The translations under genes were made by a program, and so were the position numbers. The notes below the pieces were generated by a model. That model worked only from the letters and a program-made list of their open reading frames with translations. It was not told the DNA's origin and did no database searches. Positions 1 to 10,920 of a stretch of 64,000 bases of DNA are shown one piece after another (position 1 is the first letter of the stretch; each line of letters opens with the position of its first letter). Source of the stretch: Pelagibacterium flavum (lineage in GTDB: Bacteria; Pseudomonadota; Alphaproteobacteria; Rhizobiales; Devosiaceae); contig NZ_CP107716.1 in assembly GCF_025854335.1 (NCBI RefSeq), positions 248,001-312,000 of the forward strand, in the 5' to 3' direction.

Positions 1-678
1 TTTCCCGGTGCACGTCCGGTGGTTCTGTCCTCGGACATGGGGTCGATGCGCCAGATCCGCGACCGGTTCGCTGAAATCGCGCGCGGAGAATATGACATCA
101 TCATTGGCACGCAATTGGTGGCCAAGGGGCATCATTTCGAAAAGCTCAGCCTTGTGGGTGTGATCGACGCCGATCTGGGGCTGGCGCATGGTGATCCGCG
201 AGCGGCGGAAAAGACGTTCCAGATCCTGACCCAGGTCACGGGCCGGGCCGGACGCGAATCGCGTTCGGGTAAAGCGTTTCTGCAGACCTATCATCCCGAT
301 CATCCTGTGATGAAGGCGATGGTGAGCGGTGACCGGGAAGGGTTTTACGCCCATGAACTCGCTGTGCGGCGCCAGGGGGGGCTTCCGCCGTTCGGCCGGT
401 TGGCGGCCTTGATCGTTTCAGGCAATGAACATGCCGAAACGATGGCGCTTGCCAAGGCGCTGATGGCCGCGGCGCCATTGGCCGAAGGGGTCAAGCGCTT
501 CGGGCCGGCCGATGCGCCGGTCGCCATGGTCCGCGGCCGGCACAGGGTGCGTATTCTGGTCCAGAGCCCCAAGGAATTTGATCTGTCGGGCTATGTGCGC
601 TTCTGGCTGGAAACGGGGCCTCCGGCCAAGGGAAATCTGCGCGTTCAGGTCGATATCGATCCCATGAGCTTTTATTGA
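1..678 (+). CDS. priA: Primosomal protein N' (PriA helicase), C-terminal part
   Basis: PriA is the 3'-5' helicase that restarts collapsed replication forks by reloading the replisome. The window opens inside the gene: the frame is open from base 1 and stops with TGA at 676-678, giving about 225 residues. Seen directly are late helicase motifs, GTQLVAKGHHF (motif V region) and VTGRAGR (motif VI with the arginine finger), followed by a C-terminal domain ending in DPMSFY. The N-terminal DNA-binding domain, Walker A and most zinc-binding cysteines lie outside the window. It precedes the F1-ATPase operon by about 220 bases, an arrangement familiar in Hyphomicrobiales. Identification is firm. Confidence 0.93.
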   Translation, partial: FPGARPVVLSSDMGSMRQIRDRFAEIARGEYDIIIGTQLVAKGHHFEKLSLVGVIDADLGLAHGDPRAAEKTFQILTQVTGRAGRESRSGKAFLQTYHPDHPVMKAMVSGDREGFYAHELAVRRQGGLPPFGRLAALIVSGNEHAETMALAKALMAAAPLAEGVKRFGPADAPVAMVRGRHRVRILVQSPKEFDLSGYVRFWLETGPPAKGNLRVQVDIDPMSFY

Positions 679-899
679 ATGAAGAACTTGTCACGATGCG
701 ACATTTGCGACGCCCCAATTTGGCCGTGATGCGCTTGCGTGGCCGGTTTTGGCATGGTAAGGCCACCCCGGAATTCATGGGCATGCCCTTGTTGGCGCTC
801 GCCCTGTCGATCCGAATACATATAGAAAACTATGCCGCCGCCGCCGATTATTGGCGATGACGACGATAAAGGGCGGGGCAAGCAGCGGGGTTACAAGGC

Positions 900-1460
900 T
901 TGAGCGCACCACAATCCGTTCTGTCCAAGATTGCTCGGCCCTATGCGGCAGCGCTCTTTGATCTGGCCAATGAAGGCAAGGTCATCGAGGCGGTCGAAAA
1001 GGATCTCGATGCCGTTGCAGGACTAATCGATTCTTCCGATGATTTTTCGCGTTTTCTGGTGAGCCCGACGATCACGACCGACGTCAAGAGCGCAGCACTC
1101 AATGCGATCCTTGATAAGGTCAAGCCGGTCGAGCTGGTTGCCAACACGCTGCGGCTGGTGGCCAAAAATGGCCGGCTTTTCGCGCTTGCCGCGATCATCG
1201 CCGAATTCAAGATGCTTGCCGCCGAAGCGCGCAACGAAGTGAGCGCGGAAGTTACTTCCGCCGCTCCTTTGACCAAAGAACAGGAAACCGAACTTGCAGG
1301 CGTCCTCAAGGACAAGGTCGGCAAGGACGTTTCCCTTATTACACGTGTCGATGAAAGCCTGATCGGCGGCCTTGTGGTCAAGGTCGGGAGCCAGATGATC
1401 GATACCTCCCTCAAGACAAAACTTTCGGCCATGAAGATCGCCATGAAAGGGGTCAGCTAA
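900..1460 (+). CDS. atpH: F1F0 ATP synthase subunit delta
   Basis: The delta subunit (OSCP equivalent) is the peripheral stalk connector joining the F1 head to subunit b. The 186 residues fit the family length, with the N-terminal helical domain ([12 protein letters not shown] near residue 12) and the C-terminal region [17 protein letters not shown]. The chosen start is TTG at 900, since the conserved N-terminus begins just after it and no in-frame ATG is nearby. An AAGG lies only a few bases upstream, so initiation may be weak. The stop overlaps the atpA start by one base (TAATG), which suggests translational coupling. First gene of atpHAGDC. Confidence 0.93.
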   Translation: MSAPQSVLSKIARPYAAALFDLANEGKVIEAVEKDLDAVAGLIDSSDDFSRFLVSPTITTDVKSAALNAILDKVKPVELVANTLRLVAKNGRLFALAAIIAEFKMLAAEARNEVSAEVTSAAPLTKEQETELAGVLKDKVGKDVSLITRVDESLIGGLVVKVGSQMIDTSLKTKLSAMKIAMKGVS

Positions 1461-2995
1461 TGGACATCAAAGCTGCGGAAATTTCCGCGATCCTCAAAGA
1501 CCAGATCAAGGATTTCGGCAAGGAAGCCCAGGTTTCCGAAGTCGGTCAGGTGCTTTCGGTCGGTGACGGTATTGCGCGCGTCTTTGGCCTCGACAAGGTG
1601 CAGGCCGGCGAGCTCGTCGAATTCCCTGGCGGCATCAAGGGCATGGCCCTTAACCTCGAAACCGACAATGTCGGCGTGGTGATCTTCGGGTCCGACCGCG
1701 ACATCAAGGAAGGCGACACCGTCAAGCGTACCGGCTCGATCGTCGATACTCCGGTGGGCAAGGGTCTTCTGGGCCGCGTTGTCGACGGTCTGGGCAATCC
1801 GATCGACGGCAAGGGCCCGATCGAGTATACCGAGCGCCGCCGCGTGGACGTCAAGGCTCCCGGCATTCTGCCGCGCAAGTCGGTGCATGAGCCGATGTCG
1901 ACGGGCCTTAAAGCCATCGACGCGCTGATCCCGATCGGCCGTGGCCAGCGCGAGCTGGTGATCGGCGATCGCCAGACCGGCAAGACCGCGATCATTCTCG
2001 ACACCTTCCTCAATCAGAAGCCCGCCCACCAGGCCGAAGCTTCTGAAGGCGAAAAACTCTATTGCGTTTACGTCGCCGTCGGCCAGAAGCGTTCGACCGT
2101 CGCCCAGTTCGTCAAGATGCTTGAAGACAACGGCGCGCTCGAATATTCGATCGTCGTTGCCGCTACCGCATCCGATCCGGCTCCGATGCAGTTCCTGGCG
2201 CCGTTTACCGGTTGTGCGATCGGCGAGTTTTTCCGCGACAACGGCATGCATGCCGTTATCGCCTATGACGATCTTTCCAAACAGGCTGTCGCCTATCGTC
2301 AGATGTCGCTTCTACTGCGCCGTCCTCCCGGACGTGAGGCTTATCCGGGCGACGTGTTCTACCTTCACAGCCGCCTTCTCGAGCGCGCTGCCAAGCTTAA
2401 CGAAAACCATGGTTCGGGTTCGCTCACCGCTTTGCCGGTCATCGAAACCCAGGCCAACGACGTGTCGGCCTATATCCCGACCAACGTGATCTCGATCACC
2501 GACGGGCAGATCTTCCTTGAGACCAACCTGTTCTTCCAGGGTATCCGTCCGGCCGTGAACGTTGGTCTGTCGGTGTCCCGCGTGGGCGGTTCGGCCCAGA
2601 TCAAGGCGATGAAGCAGGTTGCCGGTTCATTGAAGGGTGAGTTGTCCCAGTACCGCGAAATGGCGGCTTTCGCCCAGTTCGGCTCGGATCTCGACGCCGC
2701 AACCCAGCGTCTGCTCAACCGTGGTGCGCGCCTGACTGAACTTTTGAAGCAGCCCCAGTTTTCGCCGCTCAAGACCGAAGAACAGGTTGCGGTGATCTTT
2801 GCCGGTGCCAATGGTTATCTTGACGATCTGCCGGTTCGCGGCGTGCAGCCCTTCGAAAAGGCTCTTCTCTCGCACCTGCGGAGCAAGCACGCCGATGTTC
2901 TTGGCGATATCGCCAAGGAAAAGGCCCTGACCGATGGGATCAAAGAGCGCCTGGTTTCGGCTCTCGATGCATTCAAGAAGACTTACACCGCCTAA
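1460..2995 (+). CDS. atpA: F1F0 ATP synthase subunit alpha
   Basis: The non-catalytic nucleotide-binding subunit of the F1 head, with three copies alternating with beta on the inner face of the plasma membrane. At 511 residues it has the usual length. The P-loop GDRQTGKTA lies near residues 169-177, after the beta-barrel region with [13 protein letters not shown]. The characteristic PGREAYPGD and [10 protein letters not shown] motifs follow. It starts at the ATG that overlaps the atpH stop and is 36 bases before atpG. The product is essential for oxidative phosphorylation. Nothing unusual was seen. Confidence 0.98.
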   Translation: MDIKAAEISAILKDQIKDFGKEAQVSEVGQVLSVGDGIARVFGLDKVQAGELVEFPGGIKGMALNLETDNVGVVIFGSDRDIKEGDTVKRTGSIVDTPVGKGLLGRVVDGLGNPIDGKGPIEYTERRRVDVKAPGILPRKSVHEPMSTGLKAIDALIPIGRGQRELVIGDRQTGKTAIILDTFLNQKPAHQAEASEGEKLYCVYVAVGQKRSTVAQFVKMLEDNGALEYSIVVAATASDPAPMQFLAPFTGCAIGEFFRDNGMHAVIAYDDLSKQAVAYRQMSLLLRRPPGREAYPGDVFYLHSRLLERAAKLNENHGSGSLTALPVIETQANDVSAYIPTNVISITDGQIFLETNLFFQGIRPAVNVGLSVSRVGGSAQIKAMKQVAGSLKGELSQYREMAAFAQFGSDLDAATQRLLNRGARLTELLKQPQFSPLKTEEQVAVIFAGANGYLDDLPVRGVQPFEKALLSHLRSKHADVLGDIAKEKALTDGIKERLVSALDAFKKTYTA

Positions 2996-3031
2996 TTCCG
3001 GCGACCCGGCTGGCAAGGAGCTTTCGGCGCA

Positions 3032-3916
3032 ATGCCCTCTTTGAAAGACCTAAAAAACCGGATCAACTCGGTCAAATCGACCCAGAAGATCACCAAGGCC
3101 ATGCAGATGGTCGCGGCGGCCAAACTCCGCCGCGCCCAGGATGCTGCCGAATCCGCACGTCCATACGCCGAGCGTATGGAAAAGGTTCTGGCCGGTCTTG
3201 GCGCTGCCTATGAAGGGCGTCCCGACGCGCCTGTCCTGCTTTCGGGTACGGGCAGGGAAGACGTGCATCTTCTGGTGGTCGCAACTGGCGAGCGCGGATT
3301 GGCCGGTGGCTTCAACTCCTCGATTGCCCGTATGGCTCGCGAGCATGCCACCAAGCTGATTGCCGAAGGCAAGACGGTCAAGATCCTGACCGTGGGCAAG
3401 AAGGGCGCGGATATCTTGAAGCGCGGTCTTGCCAAGCATATGGGCGAGCAGATTTCCCTGCGCGACGTCAAGCAGCTTGGATATGCCACGGCGCAGGAGA
3501 TCGGCTCGAAGATCCTGGCGATGTATTCTGCCGGCGAATTCGATGTCGCGACGCTGTTCTATTCGCGATTCCAGTCGGTCATCTCGCAGGTGCCGACCGC
3601 GCAGCAGATCATCCCGGCCAAGTTCGAAAAGGCCGAGGGCGAAGCGCTCAAATCCGGTTCGGCAATCTACGAGTACGAGCCTGATGAAGAGGCTTTGCTC
3701 GAAGACCTTTTGCCGCGCAATGTGAGCGTGCAGATTTTCAGGGCCCTGCTTGAAAACAACGCTTCGTTCTTTGGCGCGCAGATGACCGCGATGGACAATG
3801 CAACCCGCAATGCCGGTGAGATGATCACCAAGCTTCAGCTGAGCTATAACCGCCAGCGCCAGGCTCAGATCACCAAGGAACTGATCGAAATCATTTCGGG
3901 CGCCGAGGCGCTCTAG
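3032..3916 (+). CDS. atpG: F1F0 ATP synthase subunit gamma
   Basis: The gamma subunit is the rotating central shaft of F1 that couples proton flow in F0 to catalysis in beta. The 294 residues match the family. The N-terminus carries the usual [27 protein letters not shown] helix region (residues about 4-30), and the C-terminal helix has [15 protein letters not shown], both classic gamma signatures. An AAGGAG ribosome site (3015-3020) precedes the ATG with about 11 bases of spacing. It lies between atpA and atpD in the usual order. Confidence 0.97.
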   Translation: MPSLKDLKNRINSVKSTQKITKAMQMVAAAKLRRAQDAAESARPYAERMEKVLAGLGAAYEGRPDAPVLLSGTGREDVHLLVVATGERGLAGGFNSSIARMAREHATKLIAEGKTVKILTVGKKGADILKRGLAKHMGEQISLRDVKQLGYATAQEIGSKILAMYSAGEFDVATLFYSRFQSVISQVPTAQQIIPAKFEKAEGEALKSGSAIYEYEPDEEALLEDLLPRNVSVQIFRALLENNASFFGAQMTAMDNATRNAGEMITKLQLSYNRQRQAQITKELIEIISGAEAL

Positions 3917-5437
<1,521 letters not shown>

Positions 5438-5508
5438 TTGTGAATGTGCTCGTGCGGGCCGACAGCCGGCCCGCGCAATTTCCGAACGCTTGAAGAACGG
5501 ACGAAGTC

Positions 5509-5931
5509 ATGGCCGAAGGCGTCAAAGTCGAAATCGTATCGCCTGAAGTTCTCGTTTTGAGCGCCGAAGCGCGCTCGGTGATTGTGCCGGGTGCCGAGGG
5601 CTATCTGACGGTCATGGGAAGCCATGCGCCGCTGATGGCGGTGCTCAAGCCCGGCTTTGTGACCGTTACCGATACCAGCGGCACCATTTCGAGCTTCTTT
5701 GTGGGCGGTGGGTTTGCCGATATCTCAGATGCCGGTGTTACCATTCTCGCCGAAGAAGCCAAGCCGGCCGGCGACTTCGGTCGCACTGAGATCGAAGCCC
5801 GTATCGCTACGGCGCAACAGGCACTGGCCGATGCTTCCGAGCTCGAGGACAAGGGCGCGGCCCAGAACACACTCGATACCTGGAAGAATCTGCTGCTTGA
5901 AAGTTCTTCGTTGGGTGGCACAGTCCACTAG
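5509..5931 (+). CDS. atpC: F1F0 ATP synthase subunit epsilon
   Basis: Epsilon sits on the gamma shaft and regulates ATP hydrolysis. The 140-residue protein has the N-terminal beta-sandwich (motif VPGAEGYLTVMGSHAPLMAVLKPG near residues 26-50) and a short C-terminal helical part rich in Ala/Glu. It lies 71 bases after atpD and is the last gene of atpHAGDC, with a strong intrinsic terminator about 30 bases downstream. The F0 genes (atpIBEF) are absent from this window, as expected when F1 and F0 are separate operons in alphaproteobacteria. Confidence 0.96.
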   Translation: MAEGVKVEIVSPEVLVLSAEARSVIVPGAEGYLTVMGSHAPLMAVLKPGFVTVTDTSGTISSFFVGGGFADISDAGVTILAEEAKPAGDFGRTEIEARIATAQQALADASELEDKGAAQNTLDTWKNLLLESSSLGGTVH

Positions 5932-5960
5932 GATCGGTTCGGTCCGATCTCATGTCTAAA

Positions 5961-5984
5961 GGCGCCGCTGGGGCGCCTTTTTTC
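5961..5984 (+). terminator. Intrinsic terminator of the atpHAGDC operon
   Basis: GGCGCC (5961-5966) and GGCGCC (5972-5977) form a stem around a 5-base loop and are followed directly by a run of six T (5978-5983). It lies 30 bases after the atpC stop and fits rho-independent termination on the plus strand. Confidence 0.85.
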
Positions 5985-6278
5985 TTTGTTGCGTCATTCA
6001 AAGCCGATGATCTCGTGGCCAAGCGTGACAATTTGTTCCGCACCCAAAAAGTTGTTGCAGGCTTAAAGCCGCCCGAGCTCAGCACTATCCTTGAAATATA
6101 GTTGTCCTAAGCGCGGCCAACCCTGTCACCGGGTTGTCTCTTGGCACGCGCCGGTGCCTTTTGGGTTGGGAAGTGTTTTCGTTCGTGCAAACTGAAACGA
6201 TCATTTAATCATATGTCCGTAGCTTTGCGTGGATTTCCCAGGAGGGGGAAGGTATTCGTCCACAAGGAGCAGACGGAC
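5985..6278 (+). other. Leader/promoter region of the chemoreceptor gene
   Basis: About 290 bases between the atp terminator and the chemoreceptor start. No convincing gene is seen. An in-frame extension of the chemoreceptor frame starting at 6141 is unlikely to be translated because the downstream ATG has a far better ribosome site. AAGGAG at 6264-6269 is that site. No promoter boxes could be assigned with confidence. Confidence 0.5.
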
Positions 6279-8366
6279 ATGCGGGGCTTAACCAGCAGAA
6301 TTCTGGGTCGTATCCCTATGACCACCACGATCGCCGCGATGGTGGTTACCGCAGTGGTGCTTTCGGTCGGGGCCGTCGTTATGGCGGTTTACATCAACCT
6401 TTCAGCAAACAGCGATGCGGTCGCTCGATCCAGCCAGCAGGCCAATATACGGACTGCGTCAACCATTCTGGGCGGGATGGGCGGCATCCAAGTCGATTGG
6501 ACCGAAGAGGGCGATGTGGCCAGCATCGGCACCTGGGTCATGCCGCGCTTCTACAATAACGACATCGCCGATTCGATCGCTCGTGTTACCGGTGAAACTA
6601 CGGCCATTTTCGCTTGGAACGCCGATACCCAAGCCTTCGAGCAGGTGACGACCTCGATGGTCGACGCCGATGGCAACCGCGTGGTGCAGGATCCCATCCC
6701 CGCCAATGGCGAAATTCATACCCAGATTCTTGAGCAGGGTGCGCTGTTTACCGAGACGGATGTCAATGGCGAGCACTACTACTCGGTCTACCAGCCGATT
6801 ACCTATTTGTCGGGAACCGACGTTCTGGGACTGCTCTATGTGGGCGTGAGCCAGGATGCCATTACTGCGGTCGTAACCGACACTATGAACCTGCTTCTGA
6901 TCGTGGCTGGTATTGCGCTGGCTGTGATGTGTGTTGTTTCGATTTTCGCGTCCCGTCTGATCGCGCGCCCAATTCCGGTTCTCTCGGGCGTGATGGGCAG
7001 CATTGCGCAGAACGAGTTCGATGTTGAGGTGCCTTACACCGACCGCAAGAACGAAGTGGGCGACATGGCGCGCGCTGTGGAAGTGTTCCGCGAGAACGGG
7101 CAGAAGGTCGCTGCGATGACCGAAGCCGAGGCGGCGCGGATCATTGCGGACGAGCAAGCGCGCCGCGCGATGATGGGTGACCTGCAAACCGCTTTCGGCA
7201 ATGTTGTCGATGCAGCAATTGCAGGCGATTTCTCCCAGCGGGTAGAAGCCAATTTTGCCGACGCCGAACTGAACGGGCTGGCCGGCAGCGTCAACGATCT
7301 CGTATCGACCGTCGATCGCGGCCTGCGCGAAACGGCGGGCGTGCTCGGAGCCTTGGCCAATACCGATCTTACCTCGCGGGTGATGGGCGAGTACCAGGGT
7401 GCCTTCGCCCAGCTCAAGAACGATACCAACGCCGTTGCCGAAAAGCTCTCCGACATCGTCCTGGAGCTGCGTGGCACGTCACGCACGCTCAAGACAGCGA
7501 CAGGGGAAATCCTTTCGGGCGCCAACGATCTGTCCGAACGCACGACGCGGCAGGCCGCGACCATCGAGGAAACCTCGGCGGCCATGGAGCAGCTGGCGGC
7601 AACCGTCATGGACAATGCCCGCCGGGCGCAGGACGCCTCCCAGACCGCAGCTTCGGTCACCAAATCGGCCGAAGAGGGTGGCGAGGTGATGGAAGCGGCG
7701 ACCAGCGCCATGGAGCGCATCACCACCTCCTCGGCAAAAGTGTCCGACATCATCAAGATGATCGACGACATCGCCTTCCAGACCAACCTTCTGGCACTCA
7801 ACGCTTCGGTCGAAGCGGCGCGGGCCGGGGATGCGGGCAAGGGCTTTGCCGTGGTGGCGGTCGAAGTGCGGCGCCTTGCCCAGTCCGCGGCATCGGCTTC
7901 GTCCGAGGTCAAGGCGCTGATCGAACAATCGGCCAATGAGGTCGATGGCGGGTCCAAGCTCGTGGCGCAGGCTGCCGAAAAGCTCGTGGCCATGCTCGAG
8001 GCGGCGCGTACCAACACAAGCCAGATGCAGCAGATCGCCAATGACAGCCGCGAACAGGCATCCTCGATCGAGGAGGTCAATGCCGCGGTGCGCCAGATGG
8101 ACGAGATGACCCAGCACAATGCCGCGCTGGTGGAAGAAACCAATGCCGCCATCGCCCAGACCGAAGAACAGGCAACGGCCCTCGACCGGATCGTCGATAT
8201 CTTCAAGATCGACCGTGCCACGGCAATCGCGCAGTCGCCGACCAGCCATGGGTCTGGTAGTGGATCGGGTGATGCCCGTGCGCTTCAAAACAAGGTCAAG
8301 CAGGCTGCCGGCGCCTATCTCAGCCATGGCAACGCAGCTGTGGATCAGGAGTGGAGCGAATTCTGA
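6279..8366 (+). CDS. Methyl-accepting chemotaxis protein with periplasmic Cache-like sensor
   Basis: A transmembrane chemoreceptor signalling to CheA/CheW. Starting at ATG 6279 (AAGGAG 9 bases upstream) it has 695 residues. A first membrane helix (about 14-39) is followed by a periplasmic domain of about 170 residues (motif GGIQVDW, then EGALF-type segments) that resembles Cache_3/Cache_2 sensors. Then come a second membrane helix ([19 protein letters not shown]), a HAMP region and the cytoplasmic signalling domain with the conserved hairpin tip ([22 protein letters not shown]). The last five residues are EWSEF, a W-x-x-F tail like the CheR/CheB-tethering pentapeptide. The ligand cannot be read from sequence. 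It is monocistronic, with its own terminator. Confidence 0.93.
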   Translation: MRGLTSRILGRIPMTTTIAAMVVTAVVLSVGAVVMAVYINLSANSDAVARSSQQANIRTASTILGGMGGIQVDWTEEGDVASIGTWVMPRFYNNDIADSIARVTGETTAIFAWNADTQAFEQVTTSMVDADGNRVVQDPIPANGEIHTQILEQGALFTETDVNGEHYYSVYQPITYLSGTDVLGLLYVGVSQDAITAVVTDTMNLLLIVAGIALAVMCVVSIFASRLIARPIPVLSGVMGSIAQNEFDVEVPYTDRKNEVGDMARAVEVFRENGQKVAAMTEAEAARIIADEQARRAMMGDLQTAFGNVVDAAIAGDFSQRVEANFADAELNGLAGSVNDLVSTVDRGLRETAGVLGALANTDLTSRVMGEYQGAFAQLKNDTNAVAEKLSDIVLELRGTSRTLKTATGEILSGANDLSERTTRQAATIEETSAAMEQLAATVMDNARRAQDASQTAASVTKSAEEGGEVMEAATSAMERITTSSAKVSDIIKMIDDIAFQTNLLALNASVEAARAGDAGKGFAVVAVEVRRLAQSAASASSEVKALIEQSANEVDGGSKLVAQAAEKLVAMLEAARTNTSQMQQIANDSREQASSIEEVNAAVRQMDEMTQHNAALVEETNAAIAQTEEQATALDRIVDIFKIDRATAIAQSPTSHGSGSGSGDARALQNKVKQAAGAYLSHGNAAVDQEWSEF

Positions 8367-8392
8367 TCAAGTGCTTGAACGTCAAATGATCA

Positions 8393-8416
8393 GGGGCGCC
8401 GCGGCGCCCCTTTTTC
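8393..8416 (+). terminator. Intrinsic terminator after the chemoreceptor
   Basis: GGGGCGC (8393-8399) and GCGCCCC (8404-8410) pair around a 4-base loop and are followed by TTTTT (8411-8415). It lies between the convergent chemoreceptor and racemase genes. The T-run favours function on the plus strand. Confidence 0.8.
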
Positions 8417-8432
8417 GTTGCGGTGAGAAAGA

Positions 8433-9119
8433 TTACCGCAGGGCCTGCTCCACGGCGGCTTTGGCATGGAGTGCAGTGGTATCGTACAGCGGGAGGGGAC
8501 TGTCATCGTCAGAGATGAGCAGCCCCAGTTCCGTGCAACCGAGAACGACTGCCAGCGCTCCGCGCGCGCCGAGCCGTTCGATGGCTGTGCGGTAAATGCT
8601 GCGAGAGGTATCGTTGACGATGCCGCGGCACAGCTCATTGTAAATAATGCCGTCGAGATTGGTCCGGTCGACCTCGGGCACTATGGGGTCCAGTCCGCGC
8701 AGACGTAGCCGGTCCTTGTAGAAATCCATTTCCATGGTGAATCGCGTTCCCAGCAGTCCAACCCTTTCGGCGCCATCCTCGATCAGCGCATCGGCCGTGG
8801 GGTCGGCGATGTGAAGGAAGGGGACGGAAATTGCCGCTTCGATGCTTTGCGCGACAACATGCATGGTGTTGGTGGCCAGAACCAGCATCTGGGCGCCCGC
8901 AGCCTCAAGGCGCTCCGCAGAGGCGGCGAGGTGCTCGCCGGCCCGGCCCCAATCGCCTTGGGTCTGAAGCGCTTCGATTTCGGCAAAGTCGAGGGAGTCC
9001 AAAAGGATGGGCGCCGAATGCAGCCCGCCGCGCCGCTTTGCGGTTTCCCGATTTATGAGTGCATAATACTGAGCCGTGGATTCCCAGCTCATACCGCCGA
9101 TCAACCCGATCGTTTTCAT
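8433..9119 (-). CDS. Aspartate/glutamate racemase family protein
   Basis: A 228-residue member of the Asp/Glu racemase superfamily, which interconverts L- and D-amino acids with a pair of acidic/thiol residues and no cofactor. Visible are the N-terminal IGLIGGMSWEST, the first active-site loop as ATNTMH, and the second as LGCTELG. The second cysteine is present, but the first loop has Ala-Thr where many racemases have Cys, so activity or mechanism may be atypical (YgeA-like). The start ATG at 9119 overlaps the rppH stop as ATGA. Longer in-frame starts would run into rppH. Last gene of the minus-strand housekeeping run, so probably co-transcribed with rppH. Substrate unknown. Confidence 0.82.
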   Translation of the reverse strand: MKTIGLIGGMSWESTAQYYALINRETAKRRGGLHSAPILLDSLDFAEIEALQTQGDWGRAGEHLAASAERLEAAGAQMLVLATNTMHVVAQSIEAAISVPFLHIADPTADALIEDGAERVGLLGTRFTMEMDFYKDRLRLRGLDPIVPEVDRTNLDGIIYNELCRGIVNDTSRSIYRTAIERLGARGALAVVLGCTELGLLISDDDSPLPLYDTTALHAKAAVEQALR

Positions 9120-9652
9120 GCCATACGCGCCCGGAGTTGGCCCGGAATATGGGCAAATGCCTTGTGCACATCGAGATAAGCGGGGCGCTTGAAGGGCACG
9201 ATGATATCGGCAACCTTGTCGAAATCTTCCCAGCGCCAAGCGTCAAATTCAGGATCGATACCCGGATTGTCGAGCAAAAGTGTGATCTCGCTTTCATCGC
9301 CCTCGAACAGGAAGGCAAACCATTGCTGGCGCTGACCGCGATACTTTCCCTTGAGCGCGACGCCCAGCACCTCGTCCGGGAGGTCGTAATGGATCCAGTC
9401 CGGCGCCTGGGCAAGCAGGCGTATGGTGCGAACGCCCGTTTCCTCATAAAGCTCGCGATAGGCAGCGGGCAGCGCGTCCTCGCCCTCATCGATTCCGCCC
9501 TGCGGCATCTGCCAGGGTGCATCGACTTCGGACGTGTCAGGGCCCGGCGTCAAAATCCGCCGCGCCAGAAAAACCTGCCCGCGGTCGTTGAAGAGCGCAA
9601 TGCCCACGCAGTCGCGATAGGGCATGTCGGCGCGGTTGGGAATTGGCTTCAC
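9116..9652 (-). CDS. rppH: RNA pyrophosphohydrolase (Nudix)
   Basis: RppH removes pyrophosphate from 5'-triphosphate mRNA ends, or cleaves dinucleoside polyphosphates, and so starts RNA decay. From the GTG at 9652 it has 178 residues. The Nudix box is complete: G-G-I-D-E-G-E-D followed by REL-YEETGV near the middle. PYRDCVGIALFN at the N-terminus and DAWRWEDF downstream are typical of RppH/NudH. The GTG start overlaps the stop of the upstream deacetylase-like gene (GTGA). A longer frame reaches 9727 but would sit wholly inside that gene. It is followed by the racemase-like gene with an ATGA overlap. Confidence 0.9.
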   Translation of the reverse strand: MKPIPNRADMPYRDCVGIALFNDRGQVFLARRILTPGPDTSEVDAPWQMPQGGIDEGEDALPAAYRELYEETGVRTIRLLAQAPDWIHYDLPDEVLGVALKGKYRGQRQQWFAFLFEGDESEITLLLDNPGIDPEFDAWRWEDFDKVADIIVPFKRPAYLDVHKAFAHIPGQLRARMA

Positions 9653-10794
9653 TGTGTGGCCTCCGTGCGCGATAGGGCGCTCACCGGGACGAGAAGATAT
9701 TGTTCCTGATCGAGCGCGTCGGCCCATTCGGACAAAGTGCGGATCGAGACCGGCAAGGCTGACAAAATACCAATGGCATTCCCCCGCTCATCGGCCGTTC
9801 TCTTGAGGGCGTCGAGCGCCGCAAGGATAGAGGTCTGAGAGGGGTTGGTATCGATAGCACTGTCCACACGGGCATAGGGGACGCCATTCTGGCGGGCCAA
9901 TTGGGGAGCGACCGAGCGATTTGAACTGCCATCGTCGAGATAGGCCAGACCGCGCATGCCGAGCTCTTCCATTATGGGAGAGAAATCAACGGCGGAGGCC
10001 GTAAACCGCGCGCCCATATGATTGATGACGCCGGTATAGCCGGTCATTCGCGTCAAAAGCCAATAGAGCTTTTCGAGATTGTCGCGAGTCGGTTGTTCAA
10101 CCAGCAGCGTATGGGGCCCTGGGTCGTTCTGGGGATAGTCGAAGGGTTCGAGCGGAACCTCGAGCATGATCTCATGGCCGTCGGCGCGTGCCATATCGGT
10201 CAGGGCGTCCAGGTTGCTCCCATAGGGTGCAAAGGCCAGCGTCACTGTGCCAGGCAGGGCGCTGATGGCCTCGCGGGTGGTCGGATCGCTCAATCCGAGC
10301 CCTGAAATTACCACCGCGATCAGTTTGCGACCTCCAGCGGCCTGGGGCGAGATCGAGGGGCGGGCATAAGCCTCATAGGGCTTGAGACCGGAATTGCTGA
10401 TGCGCGGGAGAGGGCCGTTCTCGGTCATCTCGAACAGGTCCTGTTCTAGATCGGTTGCCGGTGTTCCGGCGGTATCTTGAGAACTCGTCGTTTCGCCAAT
10501 CGTGATGATCGAGGGGCCGTCGGCGGCCAAAGGTGTGACGGCTGCTGGCGCCGATGCCACCTCCTCGGCCACAGGGTTTGGATCGGGTTCGAGGCTGACG
10601 GGGGCATCAGCCACCGGTCGGCCTCCTTGAGGATCATCGACAAGTACGATCCATGCGCCGATCCCAAGACCGGCGAGCACCACCAGCGCAGCGCAGATGC
10701 GGCCCCATGGGAGGGCCATCCATCGACCGGAACGAAGGCCCGTCCGCTTCTTGCGGCGTTTCCGGCCGAGTGGTGTGCTCAACTCGTCGGTCAT
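9649..10794 (-). CDS. Divergent polysaccharide deacetylase family protein (YibQ-like)
   Basis: A 381-residue membrane-anchored protein with a basic N-terminus (GRKRRKKR), one membrane helix (about residues 30-50), a low-complexity periplasmic linker and a C-terminal domain of the divergent polysaccharide deacetylase family. Motifs seen are IAVVISGLGLSDPTTREAI, LEVPLEPFDYPQNDPGP, NHMGARFTAS and LAYLDDGSS. The last two match conserved active-site areas of the family. Its position after envC and ctpA is a common alphaproteobacterial arrangement and suggests a role in envelope or peptidoglycan turnover, which is inference. The start at ATG 10794 is preferred over 10827 because the charged cytoplasmic segment begins there. 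Confidence 0.85.
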   Translation of the reverse strand: MTDELSTPLGRKRRKKRTGLRSGRWMALPWGRICAALVVLAGLGIGAWIVLVDDPQGGRPVADAPVSLEPDPNPVAEEVASAPAAVTPLAADGPSIITIGETTSSQDTAGTPATDLEQDLFEMTENGPLPRISNSGLKPYEAYARPSISPQAAGGRKLIAVVISGLGLSDPTTREAISALPGTVTLAFAPYGSNLDALTDMARADGHEIMLEVPLEPFDYPQNDPGPHTLLVEQPTRDNLEKLYWLLTRMTGYTGVINHMGARFTASAVDFSPIMEELGMRGLAYLDDGSSNRSVAPQLARQNGVPYARVDSAIDTNPSQTSILAALDALKRTADERGNAIGILSALPVSIRTLSEWADALDQEQYLLVPVSALSRTEATQ

Positions 10795-10920
10795 GGTGCG
10801 GCTGGTCCCGAAGCTCGCAGTACGCATTCATCGTTTCAGATTGCCGTCTGCGACGATGGTGTCATTGGGGCTGGCCCGCGAATCGGGCCAGCCATGATTC
10901 AGACCGAGCTATAGCATAGG

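Noticed and set aside
675..860. A 61-codon frame between priA and atpH
   Set aside because: No homology visible, no clear ribosome site, and composition looks non-coding.
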